From Chlorophyllum brunneum (taxonomy: Eukaryota; Basidiomycota; Agaricomycetes; Agaricales; Agaricaceae), in contig OY756144.1 of NCBI GenBank assembly GCA_963576785.1, positions 1,116,001 to 1,180,000 of the forward strand: a stretch of DNA of 64,000 nt, written 5' to 3'. Positions 10,622-21,321 of this stretch are shown in pieces. The number at the start of each line of letters is the position of its first letter. Position 1 is the stretch's first letter. The translations under genes and the position numbers were made by a program. Below the pieces are notes generated by a model. The model did no database searches, had not been told where the DNA came from, and saw only the letters and a program-made list of their open reading frames with translations.

Positions 10622-13209
10622 ATGGTCTCATTGATCGTGCAAGGTCTTGTTGGGTGTGCAGTCTTAGCACTGTGGAAGATCTTGAAAAGGATTCTCTTCA
10701 AATCACCTTTGAAAAATATACCGGGTCCGCCTGCACTCTCACTTGCTGCAGGTGAGTGTATTTATTACCCTCCCATTTGAGTTAATAAAACGATTGATTC
10801 CGAGCACAGGGAATGTCCAACAGCTATTTGATGCGTATGGGTGGGACTTTTACTATGGCATTCTTAAGCGCTGTGGGTAGTCGCGTTATCGCTAAAGGGA
10901 ACCCCCTCTTATTTGCCTTGGTCGTCGTCCCCTACCAAGACGGAAGCGTGATCAAAATCCAGGGATTGTTCGGAGTACGCTCTGTTTCTCCCTGATTATT
11001 GGAAGGAAAACGTACTGAGAATTTTTGGTGCCCAGGAACCCATGTTACTCCTTCATGACCCGCGAGCGCTACATCATATTCTCGTCAAGGTGGGCCTCTC
11101 CCAAGTGTCCTTGTCCCACATATAACAGGGGACCAACTTGGGTACCGACCTGATTAATAGGATCAAGACACTTACGAGGAAACTACAGCTTTCATCACGT
11201 AGGCTCCGTTTTTCCCGATCCTATGTAACAAGTTGACGAAACCCCAATGGGACAAAGACTAAATAAGCTCGTATTTGGCGACAGTCTGCTGTCGACATTA
11301 GGTGGGTGGATATAGCCGGGGACTGGCTTGCACGCCATGTAATCATCTGTCCTTAGGCGAACAACACAGGAAACAGAGAAAAATGCTTAATCCAGTATTC
11401 TCCATCGCACATATGCGTGAAATGGGTACGCCCACGAATATCCTCCTGTCCAGTGCTCATGTACAATGCTTACAGTGCCCACATTCTACGAAGTAACGAC
11501 CCGTGTAAGCACACCCCCCTCTCAATCACATCTCCGCTAACGTTGTTCTGTATCGATGTTTAGCTGCGCCAAGCTATTCTTAACCAAGTGAACGATGGAT
11601 CCAAGGAGATTGATATACTACACTGGATGTCCCGAACTGCACTTGAGTTGATAGGCCAAAGCGGGATGGGGTACTCATTTGATTCATTAAAGGATCACGC
11701 AAGTGCGGATATACACCCTTGTAGTCGTTCAGTGAAACGGCTTAGGTGAGTCTCTCATGCCCGGACGAAGTTAAGGGTAGTATTTAATGTGAAAATGGTG
11801 ATACAGTGGTCTCCTCACAGGAGCAATGTTTTTTGTGATGCTCGAGTATATCGGTCCTCTTGTCAACGCAACAGGTTTCCCTCAAGCGAAACGATGGATC
11901 GTAGAACATTTACCATCTCGGTGGGCACAAGAATTGAAAGATATTGTAGACGTGATGCACCAGACAGCCTTGGATATATGCAAATCCAAACAAGAGGCAA
12001 TCATGAGAGGTGGGGGTGATGACGAAAAGAAGGACATTATTAGTATTCTGAGTAGGTGTTTCAAAGTAACATTTCGACTGTGATGGAATGTGTACTGATA
12101 TTTCATCCTGATCCTTGACCGATAGTGAGAGCCAATGTGAGTGCGGCAAAAGAAGATCGATTGACATATGAAGAGGTGGTCGGTCAGGTCGCGTGCGTCT
12201 TTTGCTCTGTAATTGAGAGAAGAGGTCCAGCTGAACCCAAACAACCAGGACACTAACCTTTGCGGCCATGGATACTACTTCTTCTGCACTTTCGCGTATT
12301 CTGTTACTTCTGAGTGAGCACCCCGAAGTCCAGGATAAACTTCGTGAAGAGCTGGTAGAGGCGAAGAAGGACTTGATCGATGGCGATGAATTGGGGTACG
12401 ATCAACTTGTGAGCTTGCCATACCTTGATGCTATCTGCCGCGAGACTTTACGAGTGTACGTTTCTTCTTTACCGTACTCGGGGAGCCCCGTCTTGATCTA
12501 GGATTCAGATATCCTCCGCTTGTGACGACACTCAGAATGTACGCACCCTCTTCCAACTTGAAGAATATTCATCATCGTTCACCTACAGTGCCCGCAAAGA
12601 CATGATCCTCCCACTTTCCCAACCGGTGAGAAACACTGATGGCACCGAGGTAACAGAACTTTCTGTCCCAAAAGGTACAACGCTCTTCTTATCCATCCTT
12701 GGCGCAAACACGAATCCAGAGATGTGGGGGGAGGATTCATATGAGTGGAAACCAGAACGGTGGCTGAAACCGTTACCGGACGAGGTTGGCAAGGCACATA
12801 TGCCTGGCATCTATTCAAACCTGTGAGTTCTTATTTTATGGGCATAAGTATTGGCTGGTTTATTGGTGCTTTGTTACAGGATGACCTTCTCTGGAGGAGG
12901 TCGTGCTTGCATGTAAGATCGATACCTCTGCGCCTTTAAGTTCGTTATCCTAACGGTACCTAGTGGATTCAAATTTTCTCAGCTAGAGATGAGTAGGTTT
13001 CTCCCTGACGTAGTACATTACCTCCGTGCTGACGGTAAAATTCTCCCCGTGTAGAGGCCGTGCTTTCTATCTTGGTGACCACCTTCAGATTTGCAAGTTC
13101 TGGAAAGAAGATTATGTGGAAAATGCCTGTCATCACTACCCCCGTTGTCGAAGGAAAGGATTCTACCCAACCAGCGCTACCACTGATCATAAGCCTTGTA
13201 AAGAAATAG
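10622..13209 (+). CDS. Cytochrome P450 monooxygenase, copy 1
   Basis: This is a class II microsomal P450 that would take electrons from cytochrome P450 reductase. Its N-terminal segment MVSLIVQGLVGCAVLALW is a membrane anchor, followed by basic residues and the proline hinge IPGPPA. Further on come EQHRKQRKMLNPVFS (C helix), FAAMDTTSSAL (I-helix oxygen-binding motif), ETLRVYPP (ExxR), EWKPERW (PERF region) and FSGGGRACIGF (heme-thiolate FxxGxRxCxG). The gene is split into many short exons, including one of about 29 bases encoding PTFYEVTTR; every join I tested keeps the frame. It ends ISLVKK. It is the most diverged of the four P450 copies in the window and lies about 17 kb before the others. 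CYP family and substrate are not assigned. The 3' end converges on the AMP deaminase gene, 300 bp away. Confidence 0.9.
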
Positions 13210-13510
13210 TTAGCAGTCCTCTGAGGTCCTGCTTGAGCGACTTCTTAAAGTTATATTTTCTATCTTCTGGACTTAAAATGTTTTCCTTTAGCGAGTTAAC
13301 TCGGGTTCAAACCATTCGCAGGGTACTGCTGTTAGAGCAACATCAATACTTCAAAGCTGCTTACGCCAGCCAGCAGAACCCATGATTCATAGGAACCTCG
13401 CTAAGGCAGCTTGGGCATTTCGGACGTATCGTTTTAGTACATGTCATCATGAGCTAAAATACATGAGGGGTCATTTCTATCTAAGTACATTGAATGGACG
13501 ATGCTCAGCG

Positions 13511-16500
13511 CTAACTTATCGCTTGCGCAGCTACACTACTAAAGTTAGGGAAGGCGCCAGCGATCGACTTTCCGCTGATCAATTCGAGTTCACCAACCAG
13601 CGTCTGGTGCCTGTACGCTAGCCTAGTGTTTGGTACATTCGTCTGGTAGTCGTCAACGCTTGAAGTTCATATACGACGGCTTAGAAATTACCTTATCAAT
13701 GTCATTGCCGTCAGCGCCAGGTAGGTACCAGTGTTGGCCAAGCCAGTGGCGCTTGACTTCCATCTCGAAACCACTCTGTTTCACGGAATTCCTAGCCAGT
13801 TCTGCAAGAGAACTCTGGGGCAGTTTGTAAATCTGAACTACAAGTTAGACCCTCGAGAACTCGACTTCGAAGACGACTGTGACTTGCATGCGCTGCCACG
13901 CTATACTCTTCCAAGAGGGGTTCTTTTGTAAAGTGGAACTGTAAGGGATCATCAGTACTCAAGCTGACGTTCAACCCAGTCTTGAAGAAATCAGGAAGAG
14001 GATTTCGCTCGTAGGTTAAGAAGAGTGCGTTATTAGAGAGAGGGCTCATCGCAATTCCGATCTGCTTGAGATAAAACAGATATTGAAGTGCTGGAACCTT
14101 CCGCAGCAAGATGCCATGGGAGATGGAGTGAGAGGTCAGATATGCAGATGTTAAGTGATCTGTATCGCCAGCCTCTCCGCAGTGAGGTCGAAAAACGAAA
14201 GTATCTGCGATCTGGTCAGGCGGATCATCTGACATAAATGGCATATTCGCGTACTGAAGCCTCTGAGTCGTCTCCAATTGTTCAGACTAGCCATATTCGC
14301 GAACATATAGTAAACCCTAAGCACTATACGTCAGCCAGATACCAGACATGTAAAACAAAAGCCGGACCAGTAAGAGTACGGAGGAGTTTGAGGAATGTTC
14401 CAGAGGCAAGGCAAAGGAAATTTACGGTGGATTCGACGTTCAACCTTGGACTCATCGTCAACTGTATCAAAGCCCACCACGCGCTGGAGGAAAACATGCA
14501 ATTCGGGATGTGTGCTTGGATCTTTGGTGACTTCGAACAAAGGACGGAAAACATCTATGGATAATTCGCATCCGGTGGTCCTCGTTGAGATGACGGTCCA
14601 CTCACTAACGACAATATCTTCGAACGTATCAACGGAGCCATTCGCTTTGTAGACTTCGTACAGACGAGGAACTTGTATGAGCCATCGGACATTATGGGAA
14701 TAGAGCTTGTTGTTGACAATCCATCTCGCTAGTTTGTCCCACTCATCTAAAGAACGTCCATATATACTGATGCGCCACTCAACGTTCTATCCGTTTGGGA
14801 CAGTCAGTGTGGCCACAGGAACGGGCCCACAAAACGCACCTGGTACTTGCTTTGCTCCAAATCGCTCATCAATTCTGAAGAGCTTTCAATTTTAGACAAA
14901 TTCTATGATCAACGCGCCATTCACCTCGGGTCAACTCAGCTAGATATCTTCCCTTGATATAATTATCTGTCTTTAAGAAGATCTCACGCAGGCGAGATTC
15001 TCCAATTGGGTTGTATTTAAGGTTGAACTTGTCAAAGCGGTGGAAAGTGTCTTGATGAGCATGCATGTCTAGGGTATCAATTGAAAGCTCGTATGCAGTT
15101 AGCTTGAGCGACTCGAAGACTTGTTCAAGTGTGAGTTCGTGACCGTCGCGGAACGTAACGACATCCTACCAAGTTGAGTTAGCCATGGGAATTGTATAAG
15201 GATATGGGCGTACCTGAGGACTGCGTTTCATCTTCGATTTGATGAAACGTAGTAGATGTTTTTGATTCATACTGCTGGAATGGTGAACATGGGTATCGAC
15301 TTTACGAAGGTTGTAGAAATCTCTTAAAATCAAAGTCAGCGGCAGGGTAACCACGGTGGTAACAATTGACCTATGTGGAACACGCTAATGACGATTTAGA
15401 GAGATGATCAAGCAAAAACGAAGCAACATCAACGGACCTTCATATCTGCCAATTCTTGATATTCATTCAACAAAGAGTACATCGTGAACTTGCTCTGAAG
15501 GTATCTCAATCGGCGAAAAGCGAAGCTCTTCGTCGGACCATCGGAGATGACACTGAGAACATACTCCAAATCCATGAAGTACTCCCGGATGTCAGGGATA
15601 TCGAAGGCTGGTTTTGAATTTTCTGAGGTTTTTATGAGCCACCGAAACAATTCGAAGGCGAACGGGACCAACCTTTCCCCTCGGATACCTCATACACCTG
15701 GTAGACACCCTTTTGGTCGAGATGAAAGGTCCACGAATGAGATCCTGGGATTTCACATTCTTCGAAACGGAATCCGTCGCCACGGTCATCTTCGTCGTGG
15801 CTAATGGCCTCTTTGCTCTTTGGATGCCAGGTAGGAGGTGGAGGTTTCGGGTAAATTTTCCAAGACTTGAAGGGCCCTTCGTGCGGCGTCTGATTAGTTG
15901 TAGGATCCACATCGGGTTTGAAACCAGTAACGCCTGCGTGGCTGCTATCCACTCCTTGGAATTCTCCGTCGTAATCCCTAGGATCATCCCCAAGCCGCTG
16001 TTTCGATTTTAGCATGTACTTGTCTCGAAGATCGAGGCATTTCTGGAGGGCTTGAAGCTGCTGGGCTTGCTCAGGGGTGATGATGGGCTCAACTCCTTAT
16101 TGACAGTCTCAACGATTATACTCGTGATCCTTTCCAATACTCACCGGCGAGAACGGTGTTCGAGACTTCGGTTGTCAATGGCTCGTTATGTTCCTCGTGA
16201 AATGGATCCCCCGTCACAGAACCATGTATTGAAGCCCTTAGACTGGCAACATCAGACTGTGCATCTGAGCCCCGGCGATGTGCCCAATATCTCTCGTCAA
16301 TCTAGGGAGTTGCTCCGCGTCATTGACGGTGCACAAGGGGGTAAAAGACGTACGTGTTGTTGGCTCTTCTCCTCCAGGTATCCAAAGAACCCATCTCTTG
16401 ATTCCGGTATCCTGAGAGATCCTGAAGAAATGGTGGGGGATGATTCATCGATAGGGCCACCGTTGCTGCTGTCCTGTGGCATGTCTGGTGTGGCACAGAG

Positions 16501-16524
16501 ATGGCGATTTTCGCGTCTTGACAT
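13511..16524 (-). CDS. AMD1: AMP deaminase
   Basis: This enzyme converts AMP to IMP and ammonia in the purine nucleotide cycle. The C-terminal metallohydrolase barrel shows [20 protein letters not shown] (HxH zinc ligands), [29 protein letters not shown] (HCGE), and [20 protein letters not shown] followed by STDDPLQFH (catalytic Asp pair). The N-terminal half includes [10 protein letters not shown] and [17 protein letters not shown]. The last exons give [36 protein letters not shown] and [20 protein letters not shown], ending VAAQAIS. One of the last introns is a GC-AG intron. The start at the ATG at 16524 (MSRRENRHL) is the first in the open frame of the 5' exon. It is a single-copy housekeeping gene, divergent from the secreted BNR protein. 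Size and motif order match fungal AMP deaminases. Confidence 0.93.
13833..13887 (-). other. GC-AG intron in the AMP deaminase gene
   Basis: On the minus strand the exon ending EEYSVAAH is followed by GCAAGT, a consensus GC donor, and the next exon IYKLPQSS begins 55 bp later after TTCAG. No GT donor nearby keeps the conserved join VAAH-IYKL in frame. Reading through would run into non-homologous sequence. Confidence 0.8.
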
Positions 16525-17202
16525 TTTGATAACAAGGACTTCTATATGACGGGAGTTATGTCAAGGTCCGAGCAAGTGGCAAACGCAGCGTCATCACTGT
16601 TGTTGTTGGCTGATTAACCGCAATCATTCCATTCCGCCTCTCGTAAAATCATGCCTCATCCTCGGGAGTTGCAACGCTGATCATTCCCGCCAGCTCACCC
16701 ATTTCTATCCTGCATTTATTGGAGACATCAGAATTTCCGTCATAGTCCAGAACCTCCACAGAAGCTTCAAACAAAAACGGATCGATTGGTCACGGGACGT
16801 CACAGGTTGGCGTCAACCATCGGCACGTTTCTCCGCTTCCCTCCGTCCACACTTCCCAAGCTCATTGGGCAAACGGACCCAAATTCATATCTTCTTGAAG
16901 ACATTGCCACCAAAGTTCTCTTGGAGCTTTTCGGTCCACTACGCAAAACCTGCACGATCAGACATTTCAATACTCGGCACAGCGTCAACCTTTGGGTTTT
17001 ATTCGCGTATGCTATTCAGATTATTTTGCCGCCACTCTGACTGGATCTCGTGACTGTCAAGGAAGATTCCTACATCAAGAAGCCGTATTCCGGGCCGTCC
17101 ATACATGTGCTAGGGTTTTTGCTACCGCTTAAGATTCTAACATGGCACGGGATTGCGCGACATATAAACGCCTTTCACAATGAAGGGATCCAGCCTCTCA
17201 CC
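16525..17202. promoter_or_regulatory. Divergent region between AMP deaminase and BNR protein
   Basis: This intergenic sequence must carry the promoters of the two flanking, oppositely directed genes. Short open frames here show no coding signature. I could not identify specific sites. Confidence 0.4.
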
Positions 17203-18745
17203 ATGCTTTGGTTGTTTTTTGCCTCTATTGCGAGCGTCCTGTTCGCATTGTGTGGGGCTGCACCCCCGGTGTCTTTGATTTCAAACAGTCTCCTGGACTC
17301 CCAAGGCATCTTCTTCGTGTCTTTCGATGGCGTAGTAAACGTTAATTCTTTCCAGCTATCTGGAGTATTGACCTATGGTAATTTCCAATTCGCTGGCTGG
17401 TACACCTCTTCTCGAACTGCCATTCTTGCTCGCCGAGAGCTGCCATCCGGAAGCTGGTCCACCCTTCAACTTCCTCATAGCTTGTCCACCAACGATTCAC
17501 ACAACGTCATCGCTCTCGGAGTGTCGCCCTCCGATGGGAAAATCCACGTTGCACTGGACTGCCACAGCACACAAGTGTTTTACACAAGCTCTGAAGCAAA
17601 TCTGGCTACCAGCGGTGCTAGTTGGGTGGCCAGTAGATTCGGAACAATCACTACTACCATAGGCAACTTGAACGTCGGAAGGTAAGATTAGTATACCCCG
17701 ATGCCATCAGCCCGCCTCTAAATTTTGCCAGTGTTATCACCTATCCCCAGTTCGTTATCACCCCCGAAAATAGCCTACAATTTGTCTATCGATCCGGTAT
17801 TTCTGGTAACGGTGCTACCCAGCTAGCCGAGTACAATGGTGGAAAGTGGTCAAACGTTGGTTCTTGGGCATCTGCCTCGGGTACATACACCTCGACCAAT
17901 GGAGTGCAGAGCACTGCTCGTAATCTCTACATTCATGGATTTACGTACCGTTTTGGGCGCCTCCACGTAACTGGTACCTGGCGCGAGCAAAACAGTGCAG
18001 TAATGTGTAGCGGTGGCGGACTTACCAACCACGATACTGTATATATCTTTTCGGATGACAGAGGTACGCAGCTCCACAGGTACAGTCCACTCTCAAATCT
18101 GACTTTCGGCCTCAGGCAGGACTTGGAAGAACAGTGCTGGTGCCAGCGTAGGAACCTCGGGTTCCAACCCTGTGAATGTCAATACGGGAGGTCTCATTGT
18201 TGACCCTCTGAACCCGGATCATGGGCTCATGAACCAAGAGTCCCAGGATGCTGACTCTTCCGGACAACTGCATGTTATTATCTCATACGTCCCAGGTGCG
18301 GCAACATAATATCTAGCGGACAATTTCAAATAACTTAATAATGAATGCAGGTCGTTTCGGCCAATGTGTCACCAACTACGAGGTAGATCGCACCAATAAT
18401 GGACGCGCTTTCCACCTATACCGTTCGTCCAGTGGGACCTGGACGAAGGTTGAGATTCCCTTCCCCCTTAACGCAGTCGGTCGCTCGCAAATCGTTCTAG
18501 ATAGTGCGGATAACGTCTATGTTGTTATGCCTTTCGTTCGCATCGTCACAGCCAGCAAGTCTTCGGGTTGGACGGACTGGACTATGGCTTATGATGGAGT
18601 CGCCGCTGGTCTGAATGCTTTTGGTGAAGTGACGATAGATAGAGCGAGGATAGCTCAAGGGGTTCTTTCGATCCTATACCAAGTCAAGAGCACGGGAACT
18701 ACTCCTTCCGCTCTACATTTGATTGACTTCAACTTGAACAAATGA
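17203..18745 (+). CDS. Secreted BNR/Asp-box beta-propeller protein (BNR_4 type)
   Basis: This is an extracellular protein of the family annotated as BNR repeat-containing family member. It starts MLWLFFASIASVLFALC, a signal peptide with likely cleavage after AAP. The blades contain repeated SGVL, GNFQFAGWYTSSR and LYIHGFTYRFGRLHVTGTWR segments and a clear Asp box, SDDRGRTW, formed across an intron. Later come DHGLMNQESQDADSSG, HLYRSSSGTWTKVEIP and LHLIDFNLNK. Four exons join in frame. Relatives with this fold include GH145 alpha-L-rhamnosidases and PL42 L-rhamnose-alpha-1,4-glucuronate lyases, which act on arabinogalactan or gum-type side chains. That activity is an inference here. It sits just before the GH7 gene on the same strand, consistent with a plant-polysaccharide role. 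Confidence 0.75.
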
Positions 18746-19593
18746 CTACGCTCATCATTTTCATAATATACTTCTAGGACTGTCCCACCGGGACCACTCA
18801 TTCAGCCCGAAAACCCTGAGTTCAAACATCACAGAAGCCATCGCTCTAGCTGCTTGTGAGGATTATCTCCAAGCCGGGATTTAAATTCCAGATCCTCAAA
18901 TTCATAAGCGCGGGTGGGGGAAGCGGTTGTGTAGGAGTGGGATGCAAAATGAACGCGAGTGCAAAATGCGTCTAGCACATTTCCTCCTCCACCTTCGACG
19001 ATTCTTTTCACAAATGACACAAGAGTCTGAGAGTCAATTGTATGGGGACAGCGGTATCACTGTCAAACTGTAGAAATGCTCGACGCTAGCTACACAGTGG
19101 CTAATGAAGTGACCCAGAAGTTTCGCACGATGTAGATCAACCAGTACAGATGATCAAGACTTTGAGCAAGGGTAATTGCCCAAATTCAGTTGAAAATAGA
19201 CCAGATATATCACCAAGTTGGCGATTCCCATGAATGAAGAATGGAGAAGTTGGAGCTCTGTATCGAATTCTCAACTTGGCAAGCTTCAAGAAGCTGGTCT
19301 GTTTTCACACGACATTGATGGCATCAATTCTCGGTTCTCGGTTCTCGTCTTCGGGGAATCTCTGCTTGGCATTTGCCCCACAATGTTTCTCGACCGGCGA
19401 AACCAGTTACGCTTACGGCGACAATAACAGAGGCGACCCAATTTCCCCGATCACCCGCCAGCATAGGAAAGGAGGACTTTAATTCCGAGGTTCCAGCAAG
19501 CTATGGCGTCTCCAATGCATTCAACAAGTTCGAGTCGCCAGCTCACTCGAATGCATTGCTTGGACGGCCGGCATTTATCCGCTCTCTTTCGAG
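18746..19593. other. Upstream region of the GH7 gene
   Basis: There is no gene. CCCCAC at 19376-19381 fits the reverse complement of the fungal carbon-catabolite repressor consensus SYGGRG, but one short match has little weight. The core promoter follows at 19594. Confidence 0.4.
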
Positions 19594-19600
19594 TATAAAA
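19594..19600 (+). promoter_or_regulatory. TATA box of the GH7 cellobiohydrolase gene
   Basis: TATAAAA lies 78 bp before the ATG at 19672, at a good spacing for a strongly expressed fungal cellulase gene. Confidence 0.65.
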
Positions 19601-19671
19601 CTTGGACCCAGACGACCAGGAATTTTCATCGGTTCTTCTGGTATTTACATCCTCTCACCAGGAATTCGAAA

Positions 19672-21321
19672 ATGTTCCCCAAGGTCGCTCTCCTCGCCCT
19701 CTCCTTCGCTGCTGTTGCTTTCGGTCAGCAAGTCGGTACCAACACCGCCGAAAACCACCCTTCTCTCTCCTGGCAGAAGTGTACCAGCTCTGGTTGCACG
19801 ACTGTTGCCGGCCAGGTCACCCTCGATGCCAACTGGCGTTGGACCCACAACATTGGCGGTTTCACCAACTGCTACACCGGCAACACTTGGGACAACACCC
19901 TCTGTCCCGATGGCGCCACCTGTGCCCAGAACTGCGCTATCGACGGCGCCGACTACTCCGGCACCTACGGTGTCACCACCAGCGGCAACGCCCTTACTCT
20001 CAAGTTCGTTACCCAGAGCCAGCAAAAGAACGTCGGCTCTCGCCTTTATCTCATGGCCGACGAGTCCAACTATGAGATTTTCAAGCCCATCAACCAAGAG
20101 TTCACCTTCGACGTCGACGTTTCCAACCTTCCTTGCGGTCTCAACGGCGCTCTCTACTTCTCCGAGATGGCTGCCGATGGTGGCAAGTCTCAGTTCCCCA
20201 ATAACGCGGCTGGTGCAAAGTACGGTACTGGTTACTGTGACTCGCAGTGCCCTCGTGACATCAAGTTCATTAACGGAGAGGTGAGTTAGCATTTTTCCGA
20301 ACGAGGAACTCCCGAGCTGAATACCCTTTCACTCAGGCTAACTCAGAGGGTTGGGTCGGCTCCCCCAGTGACCCCAACGCCGGAACCGGTAACTTCGGTG
20401 CCTGCTGTAGCGAAATGGACGTCTGGGAAGCCAACTCCATGTCCGCTGCCTACACTCCTCACCCTTGCGAGAGCACTGGTCTCAGCCGCTGCGAAGGCGA
20501 TACCTGCTCTGTTACCGACCGCTACGCCACCGTCTGTGATCCCGACGGTTGTGACTTCAACTCCTTCCGTATGGGTGACAAGACCTTCTACGGTCCTGGC
20601 ATGACCGTCGACACTTCTCGCAAGTTCACAGTCGTCACCCAGTTCATCGGCTCTGGCTCTTCTCTCTCCGAGATCCGCCGTCTCTACGTTCAAGATGGCA
20701 AGGTCATCCAGAACTCCAAGACCAACGTCGCCGGCATGGACGCCTATGACTCCGTTACCAGCGACTTCTGTGACGCCCAGAAGAGCGCTTTCGGAGACGT
20801 CACCAGCTTCCAGAACAAGGGTGGCATGTCCAAGATGGGTGCCGCCATGTCCCGTGGTATGGTTCTCGTCCTTTCCGTCTGGGATGACCACGCCGTCAAC
20901 ATGCTCTGGCTCGACTCTGACTACCCCACCGACGCTGACCCAAGCAAGCCCGGTATCGCTCGTGGCACTTGCTCCACCAGCTCTGGTGCCCCCACCGACG
21001 TTGAGTCCCAAAGCCCCAACGCCTCTGTAACCTACTCCAACATCAGGTTCGGTGACATCGACTCAACCTACACTGGCTCTGCTGGTGGAGGCACCACCAC
21101 TGGCGGCGGCAACCCTCCCCCTGGAACCACCACCACCACTGCTGCTGGCGGAACCCAGACCCACTGGGGTCAATGGTGAGTTTCGACTTGACGCCTCCCG
21201 GCTTTATTCACCATTGCTAACATTCTTCTCTAGTGGTGGCCAAGGCTGGACCGGACCCACATCCTGCGAGAGCGGCACCACCTGCACTGTCGTCAATCAA
21301 TGGTACAGCCAGTGCTTGTAA
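19672..21321 (+). CDS. GH7 cellobiohydrolase (reducing-end) with CBM1
   Basis: This secreted cellulase releases cellobiose from cellulose chain ends. The signal peptide is [18 protein letters not shown], with mature protein from QQVGTNTAE. The GH7 catalytic domain runs to about residue 450 with [11 protein letters not shown], holding the catalytic E-x-D-x-x-E (nucleophile, helper Asp, acid/base). Many paired cysteines are present. A Gly/Thr/Pro linker ([16 protein letters not shown]) leads to a family 1 carbohydrate-binding module, [13 protein letters not shown] to WYSQCL, whose first Cys is formed across the second intron. The three exons are 19672-20280, 20337-21175 and 21234-21321. Codon use is very strongly biased to C-ending codons, unlike neighbouring genes, as in highly expressed genes. 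The CBM1 argues against a classical brown-rot fungus. Confidence 0.97.

Noticed and set aside
13291..13320. tRNA-like B box (GGGTTCAAACC)
   Set aside because: No A box, acceptor stem or anticodon arm can be folded around it.
16052..16549. 165-codon plus-strand frame opposite the AMP deaminase 5' end
   Set aside because: It is the shadow of the N-terminal exons of AMP deaminase; there is no domain or conserved motif.
20343..21011. 222-codon open frame antisense to GH7 (and another at 19645-20292)
   Set aside because: Strong C-ending codon bias removes stop codons from the opposite strand. The translation is Val/Gly/Ala-rich without motifs.
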